DNA of 64,000 nt from Zeimonas sediminis. GTDB lineage: Bacteria > Pseudomonadota > Gammaproteobacteria > Burkholderiales > Burkholderiaceae_E. Shown here piece after piece: positions 16,820 to 24,675 of the stretch (positions are counted from its first letter, which is position 1; every line of letters begins with the position of its first letter). The notes under the pieces were generated by a model. That model did not search any database. It had not been told where the DNA came from and was given only the letters and a program-made list of their open reading frames with translations. The stretch covers positions 1,488,001-1,552,000 of the forward strand of contig NZ_JAMQYE010000001.1 in the NCBI RefSeq assembly GCF_023721795.1. Direction: 5' to 3'. The position numbers were made by a program, and so were the translations under genes.

Positions 16820-18103
16820 ATGGAGATGCTGCTCTTGTTCGGCTGCGTGCTCGCGCTGGTCCTGCTCAACGTGCCGATCGCCGTGGCGCTCGGCGTCGTG
16901 GCCGTCGCCGCCATCTGGCTTGCGCAGGGCACCGACGCGCTGCTGAACCTTCCGATCGTCGTGTACAACGGGGCCACCAACTTCCCGCTGCTCGCGATCC
17001 CCCTGTTCATCCTGGCCGGCGCGATCATGAACGCGTCGGGCATCTCGTCGCGCCTGCTGGCCTTCGCGACCGCCCTGCTCGGCTTCATCCGGGGCGGCCT
17101 GGCGATGGTCTCGATCGGCACCTCGCTGTTCTTCGCCGAGATCTCCGGATCGGCGGTCGCCGACGTGGCAGCGCTCGGGTCGATCCTCGTGCCGGCGATG
17201 AAGAAGAAGGGCTACCCTGCGGCCCTGGCCGCGGCCGTGACCTCGTCGTCGGCGACGCTGGCGGTGATCATCCCGCCGTCGATCCCGATGATCCTGTACG
17301 CGGTGATGGCCGAGACCTCGGTCGTGCAGATGTTCGTTGCCGGCATCATCCCGGGCATCCTCGGCGGCCTCGGCCTGATGGGAATGGCCTACTACTTCGC
17401 GCGCCGCTACAACCTGCCGATCGAGCAGAGCCTCGACTGGAAGGAAGTCCGCCGCACCGCCCGCGAGGCCTCCTGGGCCTTCACGCTGCCGATGATCATC
17501 CTGGGCGGCATCTTCGGCGGCTTCGTCACCGCGACCGAGGGCGCGGCGCTCGCGGTCCTGGCGGCCTTGTTCATCGGCCTGGTCGTGTACCGGGAACTGG
17601 ATCTCGCCCACCTGAAGGCGGCGATCATCGAGGGCGCAGGCCAGACCGCGGTGGTGATGCTGCTGGTGGCCACCTCGGCACTGCTCGGCGTGTACCTGAC
17701 CGAGACGCAGGCACCGCAGCAGCTGGCGCAGTCGGTGATGGACCTGACCACCAACAAGTGGTTCGTGCTGGCCCTGCTGAACGTGATCTTCCTGCTGCTC
17801 GGCATGTTCCTGCACTCGGCCGCCGCGATCATCCTGGTCGTGCCGGTCGTGATGCCGCTGGTCAACGCGGTGGGCATCGACCCGGTGCACTTCGGCCTGA
17901 TCGTGACGATCAACCTGGGCATCGGCCAGCAGACCCCGCCGGTGGCGAGCGTGCTGATGATCTCCTGCTCGATCGCCAAGTGCGGCGTCTGGGAGGTGTC
18001 GCGCACCAACGTCTACTTCGTCGGCGTGCTGTTCGCCGTGCTGATGCTGGTCACCTACGTGCCGATCACCGGCATGGGCCTGGTCGAGCTGTTCTATCGC
18101 TGA
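16820..18103 (+). CDS. TRAP transporter large permease subunit (DctM type)
   Basis: A 427-residue permease with about twelve membrane segments that forms the transport path. Family marks are FILAGAIMNASGISSRLLAF, the FAEISGSAVADVAALGSILV block, the VTSSSATLAVIIPPSIPMI hairpin and a repeat-related motif near the C-terminus (NLGIGQQTPPVASVLMI). The start at 16820 (MEMLLLFG) follows an AAGGAG ribosome site and gives the usual DctM length. An upstream in-frame ATG at 16736 would overlap dctQ and add non-membrane sequence, so it is rejected. Confidence 0.94.
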   Translation: MEMLLLFGCVLALVLLNVPIAVALGVVAVAAIWLAQGTDALLNLPIVVYNGATNFPLLAIPLFILAGAIMNASGISSRLLAFATALLGFIRGGLAMVSIGTSLFFAEISGSAVADVAALGSILVPAMKKKGYPAALAAAVTSSSATLAVIIPPSIPMILYAVMAETSVVQMFVAGIIPGILGGLGLMGMAYYFARRYNLPIEQSLDWKEVRRTAREASWAFTLPMIILGGIFGGFVTATEGAALAVLAALFIGLVVYRELDLAHLKAAIIEGAGQTAVVMLLVATSALLGVYLTETQAPQQLAQSVMDLTTNKWFVLALLNVIFLLLGMFLHSAAAIILVVPVVMPLVNAVGIDPVHFGLIVTINLGIGQQTPPVASVLMISCSIAKCGVWEVSRTNVYFVGVLFAVLMLVTYVPITGMGLVELFYR

Positions 18104-18118
18104 GGCAAGGGAGCCGAA

Positions 18119-18910
18119 ATGACCGACAAAGCCGCCGAAACCATCCTGGTCGAGCGCGAAGGCGCGATCGCCACGGTGATCCTCAACCGTCCGCACAAGC
18201 TGAACGCGCTGACCAAGCCGATGTGGAAGCTGCTGGGCGAGACGATGGACCGCCTGTCGGCCGACGACTCGGTGCGCTGCGTGATCCTGCGCGGCGCCGG
18301 CGAGAAGTCCTTCTCGCCGGGCAACGACATCTCGGAATTCGAGACCGAGCGCTCGAACCGCGAGCAGGCGATCGCCTACGGTCACATCATGCACGAGACC
18401 GCCCGCGCGATCGCCGACTGCCGCCACCCGACGCTGGCCCAGATCCACGGCATCTGCGTGGGCGGCGGGCTGGAGATCGCCGCGCTGTGCGACATGCGCA
18501 TCTGCGGCGAATCGAGCCGCTTCGGCGCACCGATCAAGAACCTGGGCCTGGTCATGGCCTACCCCGAGATGGAACCGCTGATTCACCTCGCCGGCCCGTC
18601 GGTGGCGCTCGAGATCCTGTACGAAGGGCGGATCTTCGACGCGGCCGAGGCGAAGGACAAGCGGCTGGTCAACCGCGTGGTCGCCGACGACCGGGTGGCC
18701 GACGAGTGCCGCGAGACTGCTCGGCGGATCGCCGACGGGGCGCCGCTGGTCGCGCGGTGGCACAAGAAGTTCGCCCGCAAGCTGATGAGCGGCCAGCCGC
18801 TGTCCGAGCAGGAGTACCTCGAGTGCTTCGACTGCTTCGACACCGAGGACTTCCGCATCGGCTACAAGGCCTTCCTCGCGAAGGCGAAGCCCGGGTTCGT
18901 CGGTCGCTGA
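18119..18910 (+). CDS. Enoyl-CoA hydratase/isomerase-family protein with an altered active site
   Basis: A 263-residue crotonase-fold protein acting on an acyl-CoA. The CoA and oxyanion-hole regions are present (VILRGAGEKSFSPGNDISEF and HGICVGGGLEIAALCDMRI). Of the two catalytic glutamates of enoyl-CoA hydratase, the first is kept as Glu119 in GGGLE. The second, which normally falls in a PExxxG motif 20 residues later, is Ile139 in RFGAPIKNLGLV. A standard syn-hydration mechanism is therefore doubtful; isomerase, lyase, decarboxylase or hydrolase chemistry on a CoA thioester is possible. The gene has its own ribosome site (CAAGGGAG) and sits between the TRAP permease and the CoA-transferase, so its substrate is probably the CoA ester made by that neighbour. 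Confidence 0.87.
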   Translation: MTDKAAETILVEREGAIATVILNRPHKLNALTKPMWKLLGETMDRLSADDSVRCVILRGAGEKSFSPGNDISEFETERSNREQAIAYGHIMHETARAIADCRHPTLAQIHGICVGGGLEIAALCDMRICGESSRFGAPIKNLGLVMAYPEMEPLIHLAGPSVALEILYEGRIFDAAEAKDKRLVNRVVADDRVADECRETARRIADGAPLVARWHKKFARKLMSGQPLSEQEYLECFDCFDTEDFRIGYKAFLAKAKPGFVGR

Positions 18911-18920
18911 GGGCCTTTCG

Positions 18921-20132
18921 ATGACCGCGCAGCGAAGCGCCGGCCCGCTGGCCGGCATGAAGGTCCTCGAACTCTCGCAGATCATGGCCGGCCCCACCGC
19001 CGGCATGATGCTCGCCGACCTCGGCGCCGACGTGATCAAGGTCGAGAAGCTGCCCGGCGGGGACGACTCGCGCAGCTATCGCGAGCCGCGGGTCAACGGC
19101 GTGTCGGCGCCGTTCATGATCCTGAACCGCAACAAGCGCGGCATCGCGCTTGACCTCAAGCACGCGAAGGGCAAGGAAGTGCTGAAGCGGATGGTCGCCG
19201 GCGCCGACGTGCTGACCGAGAACTACCGCAAGGGCACGCTGGAGAAGCTCGGGGTCGGCTACGACGTGCTGTCGAAGCTCAACCCGGGCCTGATCTACTC
19301 GTCGGTCTCGGGCTACGGCCGCACCGGCCCCTGGGCCGACAAGGGCGGCTTCGACCTGATCGCGCAGGGCTTCTCCGGCCTGATGAGCATCACCGGCGAG
19401 CCCGGCCGCCCGCCCGCCAAGTCGGGCAACCCGGTGGCCGACATCAACGCGGGCATCCTGCAGGCGCTCGGCGTCATCGCCGCCTACGTGCACAAGCTGA
19501 AGACCGGCGAGGGCCAGGTCGTCGAGACCTCGCTGATGGAGTCGGCGCTGCAGCAGACCTACTGGCATGCGGCGATCTTCTTCGCCACCGGCGCCTCGGG
19601 CGGCCCGCTCGGTTCCAGCCACGTGCTGACCGCGCCCTACCAGGCCTTCCGCACCGCCGACGGCTTCGTCAACATCGGCGGCGCGAACCAGTCGAACTGG
19701 GAGCGGATCGCCGACGTGCTCGGCCACCCCGAGTGGAAGACCGACCCGCGCTTCGCCACCAACGACGACCGGATGCGCAACCTGCCGGCGCTGGTCGAGG
19801 CCATGGAGGCGGTGCTGGTCGCGCACGACCGGGCACACTGGATCGCGGCCTTCGACGCTGCCGGCGTGCCGGCCGGGCCGGTTCACTCGATCGGCGAGGC
19901 GCTCACCCACCCGCAGGTGCTGGCTCGCGACATGGTCGTCGAGGTCGACCATCCGAAGGCCGGCCGCACGCAAGCGCTCGGCTTCCCGGTCAAGCTGCAC
20001 GGCACGCCCGCGGTCGCCCCGAAGCCCGCCCCGGCGCTCGGCGAGCACACGCGCGAGGTGCTGGCGGAGTTCGGGTACGCGGCCGACGAGATCGACGCGC
20101 TGATCGCCGAGGGTGTCGTCGGCGCGGGCTGA
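18921..20132 (+). CDS. Class III CoA-transferase (CaiB/BaiF/Frc family)
   Basis: A 403-residue family III CoA-transferase that moves CoA from an acyl-CoA donor to a free acid through an aspartyl-CoA anhydride. The N-terminal GMKVLELSQIMAGPTAGMML and ADLGADVIKVEKLPGGDDSR blocks are typical. The catalytic aspartate is Asp174 in NPVADINAGI. SGYGRTGPWADKGGFDLIAQ and VETSLMESAL complete the core. It starts 10 bp after the crotonase stop. In this context it probably activates the acid imported by the TRAP system. Formyl-CoA:oxalate, succinyl-CoA:malate and succinyl-CoA:itaconate transferases share this family, so the substrate stays open. Confidence 0.93.
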   Translation: MTAQRSAGPLAGMKVLELSQIMAGPTAGMMLADLGADVIKVEKLPGGDDSRSYREPRVNGVSAPFMILNRNKRGIALDLKHAKGKEVLKRMVAGADVLTENYRKGTLEKLGVGYDVLSKLNPGLIYSSVSGYGRTGPWADKGGFDLIAQGFSGLMSITGEPGRPPAKSGNPVADINAGILQALGVIAAYVHKLKTGEGQVVETSLMESALQQTYWHAAIFFATGASGGPLGSSHVLTAPYQAFRTADGFVNIGGANQSNWERIADVLGHPEWKTDPRFATNDDRMRNLPALVEAMEAVLVAHDRAHWIAAFDAAGVPAGPVHSIGEALTHPQVLARDMVVEVDHPKAGRTQALGFPVKLHGTPAVAPKPAPALGEHTREVLAEFGYAADEIDALIAEGVVGAG

Positions 20133-20245
20133 AGGCCAGCCGGGGCCGGCGCACGCCGATCCCGGTTCGACGACCAGGCGCGCCGGCCGACCGGCCGGCT
20201 CCGGGCGATAATCGAGGTCTTTGCAGGCGCCTCCGCCCCACTCCG

Positions 20246-21445
20246 ATGACCGCAGCGATCCCGTCCTCGCCTTCCCTGCCCTTTCCGCTCGCGCGCCGCA
20301 CGGCGCGGATCGATCCCTTCCACGTGATGGAACTGGCCAAGCGCGCCGCCGCGCTCGAGGCCGCCGGCCATCCGGTCATCCACATGAGCATCGGCGAGCC
20401 CGACTTCACCGCGCCCGAGCCGGTGCTGGCGGCGCTCGAGCGCGCCGCGCGGGCCGGCCACACGCAGTACACCGGCGCCACCGGCCTCGCGTCCTTGCGC
20501 CGCGCGATCGCCCGCGACTACGGCGAGCGCTACGGGCTGGACATCGCACCGTCGCGTATCGTGGTGACCGCCGGCGCGTCGGCCGCGCTATCGCTGGCCT
20601 GCTGCGCGCTGGTCAACCCGGGCGACGGCGTGCTGATGACCGACCCGAGCTATCCGTGCAACCGCCATTTCGTCGCCGCCTTCGACGGCGAACCGCAGCT
20701 GGTCCCGGTGGGCCCGGAGGCCCGCTTCCAGATGACGCGGACGCTGCTCGAGGCGAACTGGGCCGCGCACACGCGGGGCACGCTGCTCGCGTCGCCGGCG
20801 AACCCGACCGGCACCTCGATCCCTTTCGACGAGCTGGCCGGCATCGTGGACGCGGTCCGCGCGCGAAGCGGCTTCTCGATCGTCGACGAGATCTACCTGG
20901 GACTGTCGTACGACGGCTCGCCGCGCAGCGCGCTCGCGCTCGGCGACGACCTGATCGTCACGAACAGCTTCTCGAAGTACTTTCACATGACCGGCTGGCG
21001 GCTCGGCTGGCTGGTCGTGCCCGAATCGCTGGCGCCGGTGTTCGAAAAGCTCTCGCAGAACCTGTACATCTGCGCGTCGACGCTGGCCCAGCACGCCGCA
21101 CTGGCCTGCTTCGACCCCGAGTCGAAGGCGATCTTCGAGACGCGCCGCGAGGAGTTCCGGCGGCGGCGCGACTGGATCGTGCCGGCCCTGCGCGGCATCG
21201 GACTCGACGTGCCGGTGACGCCCGACGGCGCCTTCTACGCCTGGGCCGACTGCAGCGCGTTCACCGACGACAGCTCGGACTTCGCGATCGAGTTGCTCGA
21301 GAAGACCGGGGTCTCGGTCGTGCCCGGCAAGGACTTCGGCCGGCACGACCCGCAGCGCTGGCTGAGGCTGTCGTACGCGACGTCGATGGAGAAGATGCGC
21401 GAGGCGATCGACCGGCTCGGACGGCACCTCGGCCGAGGCGCCTGA
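20246..21445 (+). CDS. Class I/II PLP-dependent aminotransferase
   Basis: A 399-residue aspartate/alanine aminotransferase-like enzyme. It shows VIHMSIGEPDFTAPEPVL at the N-terminus, the YTGATGLASLR substrate loop, SPANPTGT, the Asp and Tyr in IVDEIYLGLSY, the PLP lysine Lys244 in NSFSKYFHMTGWRLGW, and the carboxylate-binding Arg in WLRLSYATS. The substrate pair is unclear; close relatives include alanine-forming and branched-chain or N-acetylornithine-type enzymes. It lies 113 bp beyond the CoA-transferase, with a GATAAT-like box in the gap (20207-20212). It may therefore have its own promoter and need not belong to the catabolic arm. Confidence 0.88.
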   Translation: MTAAIPSSPSLPFPLARRTARIDPFHVMELAKRAAALEAAGHPVIHMSIGEPDFTAPEPVLAALERAARAGHTQYTGATGLASLRRAIARDYGERYGLDIAPSRIVVTAGASAALSLACCALVNPGDGVLMTDPSYPCNRHFVAAFDGEPQLVPVGPEARFQMTRTLLEANWAAHTRGTLLASPANPTGTSIPFDELAGIVDAVRARSGFSIVDEIYLGLSYDGSPRSALALGDDLIVTNSFSKYFHMTGWRLGWLVVPESLAPVFEKLSQNLYICASTLAQHAALACFDPESKAIFETRREEFRRRRDWIVPALRGIGLDVPVTPDGAFYAWADCSAFTDDSSDFAIELLEKTGVSVVPGKDFGRHDPQRWLRLSYATSMEKMREAIDRLGRHLGRGA

Positions 21446-21451
21446 GGGCGA

Positions 21452-21480
21452 GAGGCCCGGCGAGCGCCGCCGCCGGCCTC
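21452..21480. terminator. Bidirectional hairpin between convergent genes
   Basis: GAGGCC and GGCCTC arms, with further GGCG/CGCC pairing inside, lie between the aminotransferase stop and the lytic transglycosylase stop, which the hairpin overlaps. There is no T-run on either strand. Confidence 0.45.
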
Positions 21481-22654
21481 AGAGATCGGACAGCTTGTCG
21501 ACCGACAGCCGGTCGAGCAACTGCGCGACCGCTTCCTTGCCGCCCGGCTCGACGCTGGCCGCAGGCGCGACGTCGACCCACGGCATCGGCTGTTCCACCG
21601 CGAACAGCGGGATCGTCTTGGTCTCGCCCGGCATGCCGCTGTTCGGCGCGACGCGCGCGACGTCGGGAACAGGCTCCAGGCCGGCAACCGTGGCGGGCCC
21701 CGACGCGCCCTTCGCGAGAGCCTGCCGCTCGCCCGGCACCGGCAGGCCCTTGGCAGCAGCGGCGATCCGCTCGCGCTCGCCGAGCACCTTGCGACCATAG
21801 CCGAAATCGTGGGGCAGCAGGGCCGCGCCGACGTAGGATTTCAGCGCTCCCTCGACCGTGCCTTCGCGCACCAGGTATTCCTTCAGGATCGCCGATCCGA
21901 CGGTGATGTTCGCTACCGGGTCGAAGGCCGCAGCCGGCCCGCCGAATGGCGCGAACTTGTCGGTGTGCACCCGGGTGAGCACCTGCATCAGGCCCTGCGC
22001 GCCCTTCGGGCTGCGAGCCTTGGGGTTGAAGCTGGACTCGACCGACACGACGGCCAGGATCAGGTGCGGGTCGAGCCGGAACTCGCGCGCCACCTGATAG
22101 GCGTGGGCGACGAAGTGCTGCACGTCGTCCAGCGCCACCCGGTACTTCGAGGAAACGAATTCGGCCACCTTGCGCTGCTCGGCGGTGAGCTTGAGCGGAG
22201 GCCTGACCGCCTGCGCCTGCCGCCCGGCGCGTTCGGAATCCTGCGCGACGAGATTCTGCTGCGCCGCGGACTCGGACGGCCGGACCCTGGTTTCCATCGC
22301 GGATCGCGCGCGGGCCAGGTGACGCTGGATCTCGACCAGCAGCGTGGCGCTGGGAACCGGAGACGACTCGCCCGCCTGCTCGTAGCGCGTTTCGGCCGGG
22401 CGCTGCTGCACCCCGGCGTCGTCCGCCTCGGGCAGGCCGAAGCGACCGCCTTGCGCCTCGGCGGCATCCAGCAGGACCGATCGCGCGGGCTCCGCGCGGG
22501 GAACGAAACCGTGCACCGTCGAGACCGTCACGGCGAGCAGGGCGACCATCGGCATCGAGGCGAACGCCGATCGCCCCGCAGCGCGAATCCACGCGAGGGG
22601 GGCAAGGAAGTTCGTGACCTGACGTCGCTCGGGCACCGAGACTCCTTCCGGCAT
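21479..22654 (-). CDS. SLT-domain lytic transglycosylase
   Basis: A 391-residue protein predicted to cut peptidoglycan glycan strands, forming 1,6-anhydromuramic ends. A membrane anchor or signal near residues 30-50 (MPMVALLAVTVSTVHGFV) is followed by a low-complexity linker. The SLT domain lies at about residues 165-300, with the catalytic Glu206 in AVVSVESSFNPKARS and the GAQGLMQVL motif. The tail of about 90 residues is Pro/Ala-rich and of unknown role. A strong promoter lies about 300 bp upstream of the ATG, implying an unusually long leader. No neighbour suggests a secretion-system role. Confidence 0.87.
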   Translation of the reverse strand: MPEGVSVPERRQVTNFLAPLAWIRAAGRSAFASMPMVALLAVTVSTVHGFVPRAEPARSVLLDAAEAQGGRFGLPEADDAGVQQRPAETRYEQAGESSPVPSATLLVEIQRHLARARSAMETRVRPSESAAQQNLVAQDSERAGRQAQAVRPPLKLTAEQRKVAEFVSSKYRVALDDVQHFVAHAYQVAREFRLDPHLILAVVSVESSFNPKARSPKGAQGLMQVLTRVHTDKFAPFGGPAAAFDPVANITVGSAILKEYLVREGTVEGALKSYVGAALLPHDFGYGRKVLGERERIAAAAKGLPVPGERQALAKGASGPATVAGLEPVPDVARVAPNSGMPGETKTIPLFAVEQPMPWVDVAPAASVEPGGKEAVAQLLDRLSVDKLSDL

Positions 22655-23094
22655 TCGCCGTACCTTTCGCCGACCAGGCGGAATGATCCTGCGCGAGCCG
22701 CCCGTCGACGGTCACGCGGAGGGGGATCACCCGCTCCGCACCGACGAGACATCGTCGCTCCTCGCAGAACCGCTTGCGGGCGATGCGTGGCCGCCCGCTG
22801 TCGGCGAACCCCCGGCGTGCTCACAGCCGATTCGCCATCGTCGGGAACCTCCGGCGCGCTCACGGCACGATCCCCGCTTTTGCGCCCGTCAAGCGAACCC
22901 CGACGAGCGCAGGACCGCATCGGAAGAGCGGCCGACCCGAAGACGGGCTGGCAGGATTTTAGGGACGGACGGAGGGGTGGTCAACCTAAAGATTTTGGAC
23001 GAATGGTTATTCCAGCGCGCGCCGCGCGTCCCGGAACCGGCGCCACGATCGCCGGTGCGACAATCGGACCCGGACAGGAAAACGGCTCGAAACG
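22655..23094. other. 440-bp intergenic region between divergent genes
   Basis: The region separates the lytic transglycosylase from ubiD. It holds one strong minus-strand promoter (22956-22984) and a leader of about 295 nt. I found no convincing coding sequence, tRNA or rRNA in it. A related phrase, GTGCTCAC/GCGCTCACGGC, occurs twice near 22817 and 22857. The ubiD side has only weak promoter-like sequence. Confidence 0.6.
22956..22984 (-). promoter_or_regulatory. Strong sigma-70-type promoter reading toward the lytic transglycosylase
   Basis: On the minus strand TTGACC and TAAAAT are separated by exactly 17 bp, one mismatch from consensus in each box. The predicted transcript start is near 22949, roughly 295 nt before the next annotated start codon. 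Confidence 0.68.
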
Positions 23095-24651
23095 ATGAAA
23101 TACGAGGATCTGCGGGACTTCGTCCGCCAGCTCGAAGCGGGCGGGGAACTGAGGCGAATCGCGGTCGAGGTCTCACCCGCGCTCGAGATGACCGAGATCG
23201 CGGATCGGGTCCTGCGGGCCGGCGGACCGGCACTGCTGTTCGAACGCCCGGCGCAGGCCGGGCGCACCTGGCCGGTCCCGGTCCTCGCGAACCTGTTCGG
23301 CACGCCGCGCCGGGTCGCGCTCGGCATGGGCGCCGAATCGACCGACGCGCTGCGCGAGATCGGCAAGCTGCTCGCCTACCTGAAGGAGCCCGAGCCGCCG
23401 AAGGGGCTGCGCGACGCGTGGGACAAGCTGCCGATGCTCAGGCAGGTGCTGAACATGGCGCCCCGCGAGACCGGCCGGCCCGCCTGCCAGCAGCAGGTGG
23501 CGGAGGCGGACGAGGTCGACCTCGGCGACCTGCCGGTGCAGACCTGCTGGCCGGGGGACGCGGCGCCCCTGATCACCTGGGGCCTGGTCGTGACCCGCGG
23601 GCCTCACCGCGCGCGACAGAACCTCGGCATCTACCGTCAACAGGTGATCGGCCGCAACCAGACGATCATGCGCTGGCTCGCCCACCGCGGCGGCGCGCTC
23701 GACTTCCGCGACCACGCGGCGAAGCACCCGGGCGAACCCTTCCCGATCGCGGTCGCCCTGGGCGCCGACCCGGCCACGATCCTGGGCGCAGTCACACCGG
23801 TGCCCGACACGCTGTCCGAATACCAGTTCGCCGGCCTGCTGCGCGGCTCGAAGACGCTGCTGGCCAAGTGCCTCGGCAGCACGTTGCGGGTACCGGCCAG
23901 CGCCGAGATCGTGCTGGAAGGCGCGATCCGGCCCGACCCCGACGGCAGCCTGACACGGGCCCACGCGCGCCGGCTCGGCTGGCAGGGCGAGCCGCCCTCG
24001 GCGGCGCTGACCGGCTGGGAAATGGCGCTCGAGGGGCCGTACGGGGACCACACCGGCTACTACAACGAGCGGGACTGGTTCCCGGTGTTCACGATCGAGC
24101 GCATCACGATGCGCGACTCGCCGATCTACCACTCCACCTACACCGGCAAGCCGCCCGACGAGCCGGCGATCCTGGGCGTGGCGCTCAACGAGGTCTTCGT
24201 GCCGATCCTGTGCCGGCAGTTCCCGGAGATCGTCGACTTCTACCTGCCGCCCGAGGGCTGCTCGTACCGGATGGCGGTCGTCTCGATCCGCAAGCAGTAC
24301 CCGGGGCACGCGAAGCGGGTCATGTTCGGCATCTGGAGCTTCCTGCGCCAGTTCATGTACACGAAGTTCATCGTGGTGGTGGACGAGGGCATCGACGTGC
24401 GCGACTGGAAGGAGGTGATCTGGGCGATCACGACCCGGGTCGACCCGCTGCGCGATGCGACGCTGGTCGACCGCACGCCGATCGACTACCTGGATTTCGC
24501 TTCCCCGGTGTCGGGACTGGGCTCGAAGCTCGGCCTGGACGCGACGAACAAGTGGCCCGGCGAGACCGACCGCGAGTGGGGGCGCCCTATCGTGATGGAC
24601 CCGCAGGTGAAGCGACGGGTCGACTCGCTATGGGAGCGCCTCGGCCTGTGA
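23095..24651 (+). CDS. ubiD: UbiD-family prenylated-FMN decarboxylase
   Basis: A 518-residue UbiD enzyme. Length and the N-terminus [20 protein letters not shown] match 4-hydroxy-3-polyprenylbenzoate decarboxylase of ubiquinone synthesis, which needs prenylated FMN made by UbiX (not in this window). Supporting motifs are [39 protein letters not shown], the [10 protein letters not shown] cofactor region, and [20 protein letters not shown]. Its start lies after the long spacer. It is convergent with dacB, with 24 bp between the stops. Confidence 0.93.
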   Translation: MKYEDLRDFVRQLEAGGELRRIAVEVSPALEMTEIADRVLRAGGPALLFERPAQAGRTWPVPVLANLFGTPRRVALGMGAESTDALREIGKLLAYLKEPEPPKGLRDAWDKLPMLRQVLNMAPRETGRPACQQQVAEADEVDLGDLPVQTCWPGDAAPLITWGLVVTRGPHRARQNLGIYRQQVIGRNQTIMRWLAHRGGALDFRDHAAKHPGEPFPIAVALGADPATILGAVTPVPDTLSEYQFAGLLRGSKTLLAKCLGSTLRVPASAEIVLEGAIRPDPDGSLTRAHARRLGWQGEPPSAALTGWEMALEGPYGDHTGYYNERDWFPVFTIERITMRDSPIYHSTYTGKPPDEPAILGVALNEVFVPILCRQFPEIVDFYLPPEGCSYRMAVVSIRKQYPGHAKRVMFGIWSFLRQFMYTKFIVVVDEGIDVRDWKEVIWAITTRVDPLRDATLVDRTPIDYLDFASPVSGLGSKLGLDATNKWPGETDREWGRPIVMDPQVKRRVDSLWERLGL

Positions 24652-24675
24652 CGGCGCCGGGCGCGGCCGCCGGCG

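Noticed and set aside
13920..20132. Identification of the locus as the beta-hydroxyaspartate cycle for glyoxylate
   Set aside because: A glyoxylate-type aminotransferase is present, but I see no hydroxyaspartate aldolase, dehydratase or iminosuccinate reductase, and the CoA-transferase and crotonase do not belong to that cycle.
13115..21445. Genomic island or recent transfer of the catabolic locus
   Set aside because: There is no integrase, tRNA attachment site, flanking repeat or visible change in base composition or codon style.
22681..23094. Short open frames in the spacer upstream of ubiD
   Set aside because: They have no ribosome sites, are Arg/Pro-rich and are not supported by any motif.
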